A DNA stretch of 64,000 nt from Leptospira langatensis (GTDB taxonomy: Bacteria; Spirochaetota; Leptospiria; Leptospirales; Leptospiraceae). The position numbers and the translations under genes were made by a program. How positions within the stretch are numbered: position 1 is the stretch's first letter; each line of letters starts with the position of its first letter. Shown in pieces: positions 26,641 to 36,568 of the stretch. The DNA lies in assembly GCF_004770615.1 (NCBI RefSeq), contig NZ_RQER01000005.1, positions 226,538 to 290,537 on the forward strand, written 5' to 3'. Below the pieces are notes generated by a model. That model was given only the letters and a program-made list of their open reading frames with translations, was not told the origin of the DNA and ran no database searches.

Positions 26641-27594
26641 ATGACCGTTCGGTTTGCGGCAAACGAACTCAAAGAACTGATCTCCGAAGCGGCCCAGGGG
26701 GAGAAATACCCTCTGGCGAAACTGATCAGCGAATTAGAAAGACCGGATTCATTCGAATTTCGTAAAGTTTTATTCAAAGAGTTAGAAAGCTCGGGTTTTA
26801 ATGGAGATAGATCTGTTACTATCGGATTTACCGGAACTCCCGGAGCAGGAAAATCCTCTCTCTTAGGTGAGATCTCTACCAATTTTCTACAAACAGCCCC
26901 AGACAAAAAAATGGCGGTGGTTGCCATCGATCCTTCCAGTCATGTCAGTGGAGGTTCTCTATTAGGAGATAGAACGAGACTCTCTCTACCAGTAAGGGAA
27001 AAGAGGATCTTTTTCAGATCCCAACCTAGTCAATTAGAGCTAGGCGGCCTAAATCCATACACATATCATGTAATACGGCTACTTCGTTGCTTTTTCGATC
27101 TGATCTTCGTGGAAACGGTAGGGATCGGCCAAAACGAGATCGAAGTTTCCAAACTGGCGGATCTTTCCTTTTTAGTGATGGTCCCTTTGGGCGGAGATCA
27201 GATCCAGTTCATGAAAAGCGGGATCATGGAAGTCCCGGACGCATTTATATTAAATAAATGTGATGAAGAAAATCTCGCCAGAGCAAGTTATCACACTCTT
27301 TCTACCACTCTTGAGTTCTTAAGAGATATAGTCCCTGGAGGAAGCATCCCTCCTATTTTCCTAACGAGCGTAAAGACAAAGAAAGGGATCCGAGAATTAT
27401 TGGATTTCATTTTGGCCCAAAAGCCCGCAAAGCACCGAAAGTCGGAACTTCTTCTTCAATTGGCCAAATGGGTCAAATCCGAATTTGGGAATTTCGGCCT
27501 TTCCGTTCTAAAGGAGATGAACCTCTCGGAAAAACAAACTTTTGAGGATTGGGAACTCTTTGTATTGAAAGAAATTCAAAAAAAATTTAAATAG
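26641..27594 (+). CDS. meaB: MeaB/ArgK family GTPase, mutase chaperone
   Basis: 317 residues. Walker A is GTPGAGKSS (65-73), then the family signature VAIDPSSHVSGGSLLGDRTR (about 95-114), VETVGIGQNE (about 157-166) and the guanine motif NKCD (about 203-206). MeaB proteins gate cofactor loading and protect B12 mutases; the 3-bp spacing to the mutase gene indicates that this is its partner. Confidence 0.93.
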   Translation: MTVRFAANELKELISEAAQGEKYPLAKLISELERPDSFEFRKVLFKELESSGFNGDRSVTIGFTGTPGAGKSSLLGEISTNFLQTAPDKKMAVVAIDPSSHVSGGSLLGDRTRLSLPVREKRIFFRSQPSQLELGGLNPYTYHVIRLLRCFFDLIFVETVGIGQNEIEVSKLADLSFLVMVPLGGDQIQFMKSGIMEVPDAFILNKCDEENLARASYHTLSTTLEFLRDIVPGGSIPPIFLTSVKTKKGIRELLDFILAQKPAKHRKSELLLQLAKWVKSEFGNFGLSVLKEMNLSEKQTFEDWELFVLKEIQKKFK

Positions 27595-27600
27595 TCCGAA

Positions 27601-29877
27601 ATGCTTACAAGCAATCTTTCCATATCATTTTTTCGTATATTATTTCTGATTGGGATCGCTCTTCTTTCTTCATCCATTACAAATCAAGTTGTCTCGAATT
27701 GGGAAAAGCCTCTTTCCTGGATCGGTTTCTTTCTCGGATCTGCATTATGTATTTCGTATATTTTAAAATCTCATTTCGAACGAAAGATAGATCTCGTCTT
27801 TGCCTTTAAAATCATAATCTCTGGATTAACGGGAACCTATATTGCTATATACATGCTTCCGCCAGTGATAAATGCGGATCTAGTTTCTTCTTATAAGAAA
27901 GTTTATTTGTCGTCCTTGATACTTTTTTCTCTCTTTATCGGTTATCGGCAGACTACGAGTTGGAAGAATCTCTGGAAATCGATGGCTAAAGCGAGCGCCC
28001 GCCATAGCTTCTTCTTAATTTTCTTACCATTCTTCGCAATTTCTACGTATACCGATCTTCTTTTTACAGTGGGGGACTCTAATCCGGCAAAATTACTTCC
28101 CTTTAGCATCGAGAAAGAAGGAAATCTAGAGTTATCAGAGTTCTTTACTAATTTTGAACAAACTCCCTCGGAAACCTTTAAATCCGATAATAATACCTTA
28201 ATGACAGCCACTCTATTGCCTTCCGGTAATTACATTAGGCATCCTTTTTTCTTAGTCTATAAAGAAGGTCGAACCTTAAGTGCATTTCCCCTTCTGCCAG
28301 GTCTATATAACACTGTAGTATATTTTTCTTTGAGATGCGTTGGAGTTGATATCAAAGTTCCAGACAAAATTGATTTTGCCGCCAACGGATTAAAATATCA
28401 TACCGAGACCGACTTTTTATATTTAGAAAAGTTCTCTGCTTCCATTCTGTTCGCATTTTCATCGGTATTGTTTTTTAAGTTTGTGAATCGTTTCGTTTCC
28501 GCACGCACAGCATTACTGACGACAATATTATATTCCTTCGGGACGACACACTTCTCCCAATCGTCGCAGACACTTTGGCAACATGGATTTGTCGAACTTC
28601 TAGTAATTCTTTCTATGACACTTCTTTTCTCAAGGGATACTTCATTCTTGAGAAAATATCTCTCACTCGGGATCGTCCTTGGTACTTTTTATTTCATAAG
28701 ACCCCCTTCCATATTTCTTGGTTTTGGCTTCGGCATTGCATTTTTATTCGATCTAAAAACTACTTCAGAATCAAAAAGCCGGGTTAGCAAATTTGTTTCC
28801 TTTACTACTGGATTTTTACTAATCAATTTACTTTTAGGATCCATTAATTATTTCGAATATGGAAATATTACTGGTGGATATCAGCTAATGACCAAGGCTT
28901 ACGAAATAATCAGAAAAACCGATTATTTCACAAGTTCATTCGTAGAGGGATGTTTGGGATTACTTTTTAGTCCCGGCTTTGGACTCTTTATCTATTCTCC
29001 GTTTATCGCATTCTCCTTCTTTGGCTTTACCTTTTGGAAAAAGAAAATCAGCATTCTGCTTATCCCGATGGGGATTGCGACCCTTGCCTACCTTCCTATA
29101 TTTTCCAAATATTTCACTTGGTGGGGAGGGAATTCTTACGGGGCAAGATTCTTAACAGATCTGATGCCTTTACTCACCGTATTCATTTTCCCTTTTATCA
29201 CAAGATCATATAAACAACCTGTTTTCCGAACTTTGTTCTATGTAGTTGCAATCGTATCGATTTGGGCGAATACCTCGGCAGTCTTTTCAGATGGGCCATA
29301 TAAGAAATGGAGCGCCTGCTACCATCTTCCTACAGAAGCTAAGATTTGGGATTGGAAGAATGTACGTTATACATATCCATTAAAAAGATACTACCCCCTA
29401 ATAACAGGGCAGATCGACTTTGAACCGCTTTACGAATGCCATGCTGGATCTTTCCGAGGATTTATTAAGGGAAGATATGCATTTCAATTCGATGAAACAA
29501 ACTTGCTTCCTTTAACGGAGAAAATCAGTCCGGATACTGCTCTGGAATTGAGCTCAGGCAACTATTGTTTAGGAACATTTTTAGGTTCCGAAAAAGAGAC
29601 CCACAATTCAGGACAATTACAAATAATTATTAGTCAAGGTAAGGACACAATCTTCAATCAAATTGTTGGCCCTGAACCGATAAGTAGCCAATACGAACCT
29701 TCCGTATCAGAAGTATATATCCCAAAAACGTCTAAAACTAGAATATCACTATTAAAAACTGGCAAAGGCCCGATTATTTTCGGGGGGATACGACTTAAGA
29801 AAGCACCCTGCAAAGAACTACTATTAAAAAGGGAAGAGAGTCGACCCACAACTCTTTTGGAATTCCCGAAAAACTAA
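27601..29877 (+). CDS. Large multi-TM protein, GT-C glycosyltransferase-like
   Basis: 758 residues with about 13 hydrophobic helices in the first 560 residues and a soluble beta-rich C-terminus. Helix-helix phrases such as TTILYSFGTTHFSQSSQTLWQHGF and FIRPPSIFLGFGFGIAF recall membrane glycosyltransferases using lipid-linked sugars, but no DE/DD motif stands out. The gene starts 6 bp after meaB with a poor ribosome-binding site. Its DNA is visibly more AT-rich than the flanking genes, suggesting a different history. Function not assigned. Confidence 0.65.
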   Translation: MLTSNLSISFFRILFLIGIALLSSSITNQVVSNWEKPLSWIGFFLGSALCISYILKSHFERKIDLVFAFKIIISGLTGTYIAIYMLPPVINADLVSSYKKVYLSSLILFSLFIGYRQTTSWKNLWKSMAKASARHSFFLIFLPFFAISTYTDLLFTVGDSNPAKLLPFSIEKEGNLELSEFFTNFEQTPSETFKSDNNTLMTATLLPSGNYIRHPFFLVYKEGRTLSAFPLLPGLYNTVVYFSLRCVGVDIKVPDKIDFAANGLKYHTETDFLYLEKFSASILFAFSSVLFFKFVNRFVSARTALLTTILYSFGTTHFSQSSQTLWQHGFVELLVILSMTLLFSRDTSFLRKYLSLGIVLGTFYFIRPPSIFLGFGFGIAFLFDLKTTSESKSRVSKFVSFTTGFLLINLLLGSINYFEYGNITGGYQLMTKAYEIIRKTDYFTSSFVEGCLGLLFSPGFGLFIYSPFIAFSFFGFTFWKKKISILLIPMGIATLAYLPIFSKYFTWWGGNSYGARFLTDLMPLLTVFIFPFITRSYKQPVFRTLFYVVAIVSIWANTSAVFSDGPYKKWSACYHLPTEAKIWDWKNVRYTYPLKRYYPLITGQIDFEPLYECHAGSFRGFIKGRYAFQFDETNLLPLTEKISPDTALELSSGNYCLGTFLGSEKETHNSGQLQIIISQGKDTIFNQIVGPEPISSQYEPSVSEVYIPKTSKTRISLLKTGKGPIIFGGIRLKKAPCKELLLKREESRPTTLLEFPKN

Positions 29878-30013
29878 GTTTAGATCTTGGATTCAATAAG
29901 GAAGATCCAAAGTTATAGCGCATAAGTAATATTTCGGTTTGTCAATATTTAGACGAAGAGATCGCAGTTCCCACAATATAGAATAAATTATTGATTGATT
30001 AGAAAGGATTATT

Positions 30014-31258
30014 TTGTCCAATCATTGGATGAAATCCCCTGCCCGCTTATTCTTCTTAACTACATCTCTCTTATTTTCTTTTGGCTCCGCATTCTCCGAA
30101 GAGACCAAGTTCGTTCATCCGACGAATGCCATTGGCGGTACATTCTCCGGGATCAAAAAAAGAGCGGAGCTTCCCTCACCTACTGTTTCCGGCGCCGGCC
30201 TAAAAGCGGTGGCAATCGTTGGCGAAGTGGACGGTAGTGACGGCCTCAAAACTAGAGAATATATGAACAATATCAAGGGACTCGTAAAAGTCCTAAAAGA
30301 CAGAGGGGTTTCTGTTAGCGAGTTCTATCCCCCGAACAATCCTTGGTCGGCGATCAAAGAAGCATCACAAAATGCGAATATAGTTCTCTATGCCGGACAT
30401 GGGGTTGGGACGAACCTGGACCAACCTCCCTATGACCAAAAATCGGTCGGCGGATTTTATTTAGGGAAGGAATTCGTTTCTAATGAACAAATTTCTTCCG
30501 GCCTTAAACCCGCACCCGGAGCGATTGTTCTATTTTTAGGCGCATGTTTTACTGCTGGAAATATGGCCTACGATATGGGTATGATTCGGGACGAAGAGAC
30601 TACAAAAAGGATCTCTATGTATTCTTCTCCTTTTTTGGAGACAGGGTTCAAAGGCTATTATGCTACTTGGGCGCCTTGGACGGCTCAAACTATCCTAGCA
30701 TTATTGTTTACTAATAAAACGTACGGAGACATCTATTTCAGCCAAACGAATCCCCAAGAAGTAACTAAGATTGCTCATCCTCGATCTTCGGGATCTTCAT
30801 TGTACTATCATATTAAGCCGCCTGCTGCCAATCCCATCTATGACTATGCGTTTGCAGGAGATCCTTCAAATGTTTTGAGATCGGAAAACTCGAACACGAA
30901 TACGGAGACTACAATTTCGGAGGAAGAAAGACTGAAGCAAAACCGTATTCTGATCTCGAGCTTATACGATAAGAATGAGAACAAATCCTTGGAATCCTTA
31001 GAAAAGGGTGCAGATCCAAATGCGGACTATCTGGGATGGAAGCCGATCCATCTGGCAATCGTATTCGATCTTCCCAACGTAGTGAAGGAACTCGTTCGCA
31101 AAAAGGCTTCTATCAATGCGCAGGCAGAAGGTTATACGCCTCTGTCCATGGCGATCGCTTATGAGCGTAAAGAGATCGCAGAGATCCTGGAAAAAGAAGG
31201 GGGGACCAGGAGCAGGGCCGCATTTAAAAAGCCGAATATTCCGACCTTAAAAAAGTAA
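30014..31258 (+). CDS. Exported caspase-fold protein with C-terminal ankyrin repeats
   Basis: 414 residues from a TTG start supported by AAAGGA 7 bp upstream. A signal peptide (about 1-28, ending GSAFS) indicates export. Residues about 62-290 have the clan CD protease pattern: a hydrophobic strand ending in His-Gly (VLYAGHG, H129) and, 49 residues later, a strand ending in Ala-Cys (VLFLGACFTAG, C178). Residues about 315-396 contain two to three ankyrin repeats (GWKPIHLAIVFDLPNVVKELV, GYTPLSMAIAYERKEIAEIL). A secreted cysteine peptidase or a CHAT-like relative is likely, but the fold call rests on motifs only. Confidence 0.7.
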   Translation: MSNHWMKSPARLFFLTTSLLFSFGSAFSEETKFVHPTNAIGGTFSGIKKRAELPSPTVSGAGLKAVAIVGEVDGSDGLKTREYMNNIKGLVKVLKDRGVSVSEFYPPNNPWSAIKEASQNANIVLYAGHGVGTNLDQPPYDQKSVGGFYLGKEFVSNEQISSGLKPAPGAIVLFLGACFTAGNMAYDMGMIRDEETTKRISMYSSPFLETGFKGYYATWAPWTAQTILALLFTNKTYGDIYFSQTNPQEVTKIAHPRSSGSSLYYHIKPPAANPIYDYAFAGDPSNVLRSENSNTNTETTISEEERLKQNRILISSLYDKNENKSLESLEKGADPNADYLGWKPIHLAIVFDLPNVVKELVRKKASINAQAEGYTPLSMAIAYERKEIAEILEKEGGTRSRAAFKKPNIPTLKK

Positions 31259-31489
31259 GATCGGGGTGATTTGCCTTGTCCCCTAAGGCATAGGCATTCT
31301 GAAAATTCCTCCGAAATCACGGTTCCTTTTCGTCGGATTCTCTTAGCAAGAGCTCCTAGGCCAGGAAGAAGCGGCTATTTCGAGGGAATTCTTCTTTCTT
31401 CTCCCGAAATTTTCTATAGAGGGGAATCTTTTTTGCAACAATTCCCCCTGGAAGAGCTCGAAACCAGTAGAAAGAAAAAGGAGCCCTTC

Positions 31490-32296
31490 ATGGCAATCAT
31501 TCTTAGTTTTTTTGCGGCACACTGGATCTTAGCCGCTTTCGTTCAGTCTTTTTATCTACATCGTTATTCCGCTCACCAGATGTTCAAGTTGAACCGTTTT
31601 TGGGAAAAGTTCTTCTACTTCTTCACTTTCTTCGTGCAAGGATCTTCTTTCCTAAATCCTAGAGCTTACGCAATTCTTCATAGACAACACCATGCTTACA
31701 GTGATACGGAAAAGGATCCCCATTCTCCTGTAGCTTCCAAAGGATTCTTTGATATGATGTGGACCACTGCAGTGGTCTATGAGAACATTCTGGATCGCAA
31801 AGCCGAAGTTGAGAAGGAATTCAAAGGAAATTATCCTGAGATCCCTTGGTTCGATCGTTTTGCAGACGCTTGGTTCGTTCGTTTATTCTTCGGAACTGGT
31901 TACACTCTCTTCTATATGGCTTTCGTTCCTGCGGATGCACATTGGTTATATGCTCTTCTGCCAATCCATTATCTGATGGGACCTGTTCATGGAGCAGTCG
32001 TTAACTGGTGTGGTCACATGTATGGATATCGCAACCATGCTAAGAATCCGGATAATTCCAAAAATACTTTACCTGTGGACTTCTTGATCATGGGGGAATT
32101 ATACCAAAACAATCACCACGCTCACCCGAACTCTCCTAACTTTGCGTTCCGTTGGTTCGAATTGGATCTAACCTACCAAGTGATGAGAATCCTTCATTTC
32201 ATGGGAATTATCACGATCCAAAGAGCAGTTTGGACGGAAAAAGGTAGAAAAGAAGTTAGAGGAACAGCTCCTTCTCCTCTTGCAGACGTAGCATAA
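31490..32296 (+). CDS. Acyl-CoA fatty-acid desaturase
   Basis: 268 residues from the ATG at 31490, chosen because AAAGGAG lies 8 bp upstream and the protein then begins at its first membrane helix; the frame is open upstream to 31271. All three histidine boxes of membrane di-iron desaturases are present: HRYSAH (24-29), HRQHH (64-68) and NNHHAH (207-212), plus H176 in [10 protein letters not shown]. It would introduce a cis double bond into acyl chains at the inner membrane. A strong terminator follows. Confidence 0.92.
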   Translation: MAIILSFFAAHWILAAFVQSFYLHRYSAHQMFKLNRFWEKFFYFFTFFVQGSSFLNPRAYAILHRQHHAYSDTEKDPHSPVASKGFFDMMWTTAVVYENILDRKAEVEKEFKGNYPEIPWFDRFADAWFVRLFFGTGYTLFYMAFVPADAHWLYALLPIHYLMGPVHGAVVNWCGHMYGYRNHAKNPDNSKNTLPVDFLIMGELYQNNHHAHPNSPNFAFRWFELDLTYQVMRILHFMGIITIQRAVWTEKGRKEVRGTAPSPLADVA

Positions 32297-32330
32297 TCGA
32301 TCGAATATTAGTAAATCTGAATGCACTGGA

Positions 32331-32353
32331 AGCCGGGGAAACCCGGCTTTTTT
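32331..32353 (+). terminator. Rho-independent terminator of the desaturase gene
   Basis: AGCCGGG and CCCGGCT arms around a GAAA tetraloop, followed by a run of T. It lies 34 bp after the desaturase stop and also ends against the stop of the convergent gene at 32352. Confidence 0.92.
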
Positions 32354-32831
32354 ATTTTTCTCGAAAGCGGTCCAGATCTCCTCTCATCTCTTTATCATAT
32401 TCTTCTTTCAATAAAGGATAGAACTCTTTCTTTAATTCGATCTTGTCGTTCAATACTAAGGAAAATAGATCTCGGACCAGATCTTCCTGGTCGAAGCCAG
32501 TAAAGATCCATTCGATCAATTCCAAGGCAAGATCCAGTCTTCCTTCTTCTTTGATCGTCCTTTGAAGGACTTCGACCACCTTCTTCCAGTCTCCCGCTTC
32601 CAAAAAGGACCTGAGCTCGATCGGCATACTTTGGAGTAGGACTTGTTTTTTTGCATTAGGAGTGAATAAGAACTCGGGTCGGTCGGGGGGAAGATGGGAG
32701 AGGATCGCCTTCTCCGCTTCTTGTTTGGAGGTGCCAAGCGCCTCGAGTGTGCGGCCCAAGACTTCTCCTAGAACGAAATCTTCGAGAGGATGAAAAGGAA
32801 ATCCTGGTTTCTGAGCGTCTTGATCATTCAT
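32352..32831 (-). CDS. Hypothetical protein
   Basis: 159 residues, mostly helical and rich in Leu, Glu and Lys, with no signal peptide or membrane helix. The segment SFLEAGDWKKVVEVLQRTIKEEGRLDLALELIEWIF resembles a helical-repeat (TPR/HEAT-like) unit. No family recognised. It is a single gene; a repeat of the TGTAGGAGTTCCTACA type lies in its 5' leader. Confidence 0.6.
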   Translation of the reverse strand: MNDQDAQKPGFPFHPLEDFVLGEVLGRTLEALGTSKQEAEKAILSHLPPDRPEFLFTPNAKKQVLLQSMPIELRSFLEAGDWKKVVEVLQRTIKEEGRLDLALELIEWIFTGFDQEDLVRDLFSLVLNDKIELKKEFYPLLKEEYDKEMRGDLDRFREK

Positions 32832-33236
32832 CTAATGTTAGAGTTCCTACAGCGCCACTGGCAGTCAAGCCGCGAGAGATCGACTGAAGTCGAATTTCAA
32901 AGCAGTAATGCGACATCCGATTATGGAAGTTCCCACATTTTTGGGAGAGAAAATTCCCTCTTGCCGGATTTCCGAAAATGTGATAGAGCGGATGCGGGCT
33001 TCTCCCACTAGGCGACCCACCTCCACCACCCGATGAGGGCGGGGGCCGCCCGCATTTTTCCTCCGACTAACAAACTATTAGGTGGCCCTCTTTTGTAACC
33101 GGAATTTCACAAATCCTTAGTACGATTGGGATCTTCTTCCTTTAATTTCTAAGTCTCTTTTCTAATTTGAAAAATAAGAAGCGCCCTCCCCTTTCCGGGG
33201 CATCCATAATCCAAATTCATATTCCGGACTGAACTC
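32832..33236. other. Intergenic region between divergent genes, with structured element
   Basis: 405 bp. It contains two imperfect palindromes of the TGTAGGAGTTCCTACA type (32836-32851 and around 32925-32940) and a G/C-rich terminator-like element at 32992-33059. No open frame with a credible start. Confidence 0.6.
32992..33059 (+). terminator. Terminator-like element with two alternative stems
   Basis: GGGCGG (33037-33042) pairs with CCGCCC (33046-33051) around a GGG loop, shortly before a T run. Alternatively ATGCGGGC (32992-32999) pairs perfectly with GCCCGCAT (33048-33055). The two stems exclude each other because they share GCCC. No plus-strand gene lies between the desaturase terminator and this point, so it may end a small RNA or act as a leader attenuator for the SpoIIE gene starting at 33237. 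Confidence 0.5.
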
Positions 33237-35618
33237 ATGAGTTTTAGACAAAAAATATTCCTGATCCTGGGAGCAAGCCAACTTCTCTTAGTCCTGATCC
33301 TGGCCATCACCTTCATCCAAATGATCGACAGAGTGAAAAACGAGCCACAGGACAAGAGAGCTTTAGATCGTTCTCTCGAATTCAGGAAGGAACTTAGGCA
33401 CAAAGAAGAGGTCATTCGTCTTCTTCTCAAAGAAATAGAAAGAAACCAAAAGACATTATCCATCTTAGAGAACGGTCTACACAATCGCGGCATCCTACAG
33501 GCCAATACCGATTATATAAAAAGCATCATGTCCCAGTATGGTCTCTCTATCTTTGAGATCCATGATAAGACCGGCCACGTATTCTTCCGCTTTCATAGAC
33601 CTGCGGATTACGGAGACGATAAGTCAGGTCAGAAGATTGTCCAAGAAGCTCTGCAAGGAAGGATCGCTTCCACTTTGGAGATCGGACATAGCGGCTTAGG
33701 TCTCAGGGTTACCGCTCCTCTTCGAAGCGGAGGACTCATGATGGTAGGCCAGGTGGTCGATGATAAATTCATTCAAACCATCACAGGTTCCGAGGATATA
33801 CATCTTGCGATCTTCGAAAAAGGAAAGTTGATCTCTTTTTCCGATCCTACGATTTCCAAATATCTTGGAGATCGCAAACCGGAGGACCTAAACGGGATCT
33901 CCCGATTCACATTCGAAGGAAAGCATTTTTATCTTACCCAAGTCCCATACGAAAACCAAGGCTTGAGCAATCTGAAACTAGACTTCCTACTCATGATCGA
34001 CGAGACCGAACTCTACGAGTCGACTCGAAATCTTTGGTTGTATTGCGGCTTGATCGCACTCGCAGTCTTCGGAGGGATCCTGTTCGCTTCCTATAGATTC
34101 TCAAGGGACATCATCAATGCGGTGAAAGCCCTGAACTTCGCCATGAAGAATCCTGCCGAAGATGAATCCAAGATCGTGGATCTGAATCGCTCTGACGAGT
34201 TAGGCGAAATGGCGGAAGTATTCGTACAAATGAAAAAAGACCTTCTCGATCATCAAATGTTCTTGGAGAAGAAGGTAGAAGAAAAGACAAAGGAGTTACA
34301 AGAAACTCTAACAGATCTTCGCGCATTGAAAGAGAAGCAAGACGGGGATTATTATCTTACCTCCCTTCTTCTTCGCCCTCTTGCGACCCTGCACTATGAC
34401 AGCGAGATTACTAAGATCCGTGGTATCCTAAAACAGAAGAAGACATTCGTTTTCAGAAAGAAAGAGGCCGATATCGGAGGAGACTTGGTCTCCATCAGCG
34501 AGATCGTTCTCTATGGGAAGAAGTATCTGGCCATCATGAACTCAGACGCGATGGGAAAGTCCATCCAAGGAGCAGGAGGGGCTCTCGTAATGGGAACCGT
34601 CTTCAAGGCCATCGTATCCCGTACTCAGATCTCTCGCACCAACCAGAAAAAGACTCCGGAAAAATGGCTGAAGGATTGCTATACAGAGTTACAAAATGTG
34701 TTCGTGACCTTCGACGGGACCATGCTTGTTTCCGCAATGCTCTGTCTATTGGATGAGGAAACAGGCGCTCTATATTCCATCAATGCCGAACACCCGAACA
34801 TGGTTCTCTACAGAGACAAGAAGGCTTCTTTCGTGGATCCTGATTTCCCTTTAAGAAAGTTAGGATTTACCGAAAATACTTCCGAGCCCTTGGTCCGAGT
34901 GGACAAATTAGAAGCCGGAGATCAGATCTTTATCGGTTCGGACGGAAGGGACGATATTATCATTCAGGATCCGAATTCTCCCGAGCCTGCAATGAACGAG
35001 GATGAGAATCTATTCCTTAGATTCGTAGAACTCTCCGGTGGAAATCTGGAAGACTTGGAAAGACTTCTCTACAATGCGGGAGAAGTCTCCGACGACTTGA
35101 GTCTATTAAGTATCTCTTATAAAGAAGTGGAAACAGCCCCTCCTTCTTCCAAGACAGTACCCGAAGAGTACAATCGCCTTCTTCAGATCGGGATCAAAGA
35201 ATACAAAAAGGGAAATACGGAGAAAACCAAGGATGCATTCGTTCAAGCGTTAGCCATCGACAATTCAGATCCAGCTCTCTACAAACAATTGGCTCGGATC
35301 AGCATCAACGCGAAGGAATTCGATCAGGGTGCCAAGTATTCGGAAGCCTATCTTGCAAAGATCCCGTTCGATAACGAGTATATCTTCTATCTTTCCTATT
35401 GCTTGCGTAAGACCAAAGAGTACTGGAAATCCCTGGAATTCGCAGAGAAGCTTAGATCCAGAGAACCGGAGAATATTAGAAATCTCAAACATTTGGTCGC
35501 ACTCTATCGTTTGACGGGCCAAAGAATGAAATTTAAGAATACAATGGTAGTCCTAAAAGCACTTTTGTCTTCTACGGATCCGGAAACAAATAATAGCTCC
35601 GAGCCTGTTTTGGTCTGA
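33237..35618 (+). CDS. Membrane sensor with SpoIIE-type PP2C phosphatase and TPRs
   Basis: 793 residues. Order: TM1 (about 8-28), external Cache-like sensor (about 45-260), TM2 (about 266-286), HAMP (about 288-340), coiled coil (about 340-375), SpoIIE/PP2C phosphatase (about 405-630) and TPR repeats (about 645-775). Metal-site motifs are ADIGGDLVSI (D416), SDAMGKSIQGAGGAL (436-450), GSDGRDD (567-573) and DDLSLL (619-624). Such proteins dephosphorylate STAS anti-anti-sigma factors; a STAS gene lies two genes downstream in the same direction. Confidence 0.92.
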   Translation: MSFRQKIFLILGASQLLLVLILAITFIQMIDRVKNEPQDKRALDRSLEFRKELRHKEEVIRLLLKEIERNQKTLSILENGLHNRGILQANTDYIKSIMSQYGLSIFEIHDKTGHVFFRFHRPADYGDDKSGQKIVQEALQGRIASTLEIGHSGLGLRVTAPLRSGGLMMVGQVVDDKFIQTITGSEDIHLAIFEKGKLISFSDPTISKYLGDRKPEDLNGISRFTFEGKHFYLTQVPYENQGLSNLKLDFLLMIDETELYESTRNLWLYCGLIALAVFGGILFASYRFSRDIINAVKALNFAMKNPAEDESKIVDLNRSDELGEMAEVFVQMKKDLLDHQMFLEKKVEEKTKELQETLTDLRALKEKQDGDYYLTSLLLRPLATLHYDSEITKIRGILKQKKTFVFRKKEADIGGDLVSISEIVLYGKKYLAIMNSDAMGKSIQGAGGALVMGTVFKAIVSRTQISRTNQKKTPEKWLKDCYTELQNVFVTFDGTMLVSAMLCLLDEETGALYSINAEHPNMVLYRDKKASFVDPDFPLRKLGFTENTSEPLVRVDKLEAGDQIFIGSDGRDDIIIQDPNSPEPAMNEDENLFLRFVELSGGNLEDLERLLYNAGEVSDDLSLLSISYKEVETAPPSSKTVPEEYNRLLQIGIKEYKKGNTEKTKDAFVQALAIDNSDPALYKQLARISINAKEFDQGAKYSEAYLAKIPFDNEYIFYLSYCLRKTKEYWKSLEFAEKLRSREPENIRNLKHLVALYRLTGQRMKFKNTMVVLKALLSSTDPETNNSSEPVLV

Positions 35619-35665
35619 TTTTTTTCGTTTTCTAGGAGGGCATATTCCGTCCAAATAGGTAATCC

Positions 35666-36568
35666 ATGCCCTCGGAAAAGCGAAAAAACCCCGAATCCGT
35701 TTTGGTAGTCATCAAACGGACTAAATACGAATTAGATCTGGAAGCCTACTCTTCCGAAGAAGAATTAAAGAGGATCGCGCATATCCAAAACGATTCATTC
35801 TCTCGGGTCTATAATTCCCATCAACGCCAACTGCAAAGTAGAGAAGAATTAAAACGCATCTTTCCTAAAGGAGTTTTCATTTTTAGGGAAGAGCTAGACA
35901 ATTTGGACATTTCTAATTTCGATCTGGTAATCGCTCTTGGTGGAGACAATCATTTCACCTACGTCGCTCACCATGCGCTGGATAATCTGGTCCTAGGTTG
36001 CAATTCCGATCCCGAAACTTCCGTGGGCGCCCTTCTCTCTTTTCATATGGGAGATATTGCGGAGGCAGTTTCTAAGAATTGGGAAAACACCAATTTGGAA
36101 GAATGGCCTCGCATTAACGTAAAGATAGAATATCCGGACGGTCAGGCGATAGAGACGTTTCAAGGGATCAGCGAGATCTCCATACGCAATAATAGTCCCG
36201 ATCTTACGAGCCGGTTCCTGATCTTCCATGAGAACGAGTCGGAAGAGCAGAAATGCTCGGGGCTTCTTGTTTATACCGGAGCGGGTTCTACCGGTTGGGT
36301 TATGTCTTGCGAAAATAAGGACGTAAGCTTTGACAAGCAAGCGCCCTATTTCAAAGTGTATTGTAGAGAGCTGCGTAAGAAGGAAAACCAGAAATATAAG
36401 CTGGATCATTTCACGGTGCGCAACTCTTTCCGTCTAATATCCGAAATGCGAGGAGGGATCTCTATCGATTCCTTAGCGGAACGCATTTACGATTTCCCTC
36501 CTGGGGCAAAGGCGGATTTTTCGGTCTCTCCGGAACGATTACGGGTGGTAGTAAAAAAACATGGATAG
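35666..36568 (+). CDS. NAD kinase-like protein
   Basis: 300 residues. [17 protein letters not shown] (about 87-103) corresponds to the GGDGT nucleotide motif of NAD/diacylglycerol kinases, with N-H replacing G-T, and [11 protein letters not shown] (202-212) to the second conserved glycine motif. A divergent kinase of the ATP-NAD fold (NADK2-like) is most likely; with the altered GGDNH motif the activity is uncertain. It overlaps the STAS gene by 8 bp and follows the SpoIIE phosphatase, so it is embedded in a signalling operon. Confidence 0.72.
   Translation: MPSEKRKNPESVLVVIKRTKYELDLEAYSSEEELKRIAHIQNDSFSRVYNSHQRQLQSREELKRIFPKGVFIFREELDNLDISNFDLVIALGGDNHFTYVAHHALDNLVLGCNSDPETSVGALLSFHMGDIAEAVSKNWENTNLEEWPRINVKIEYPDGQAIETFQGISEISIRNNSPDLTSRFLIFHENESEEQKCSGLLVYTGAGSTGWVMSCENKDVSFDKQAPYFKVYCRELRKKENQKYKLDHFTVRNSFRLISEMRGGISIDSLAERIYDFPPGAKADFSVSPERLRVVVKKHG

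Noticed and set aside
32790..33011. Plus-strand frame of 73 codons in the gap before the SpoIIE gene
   Set aside because: It starts inside the antisense of the neighbouring gene, has no ribosome-binding site and ends in the G/C-rich terminator-like element.
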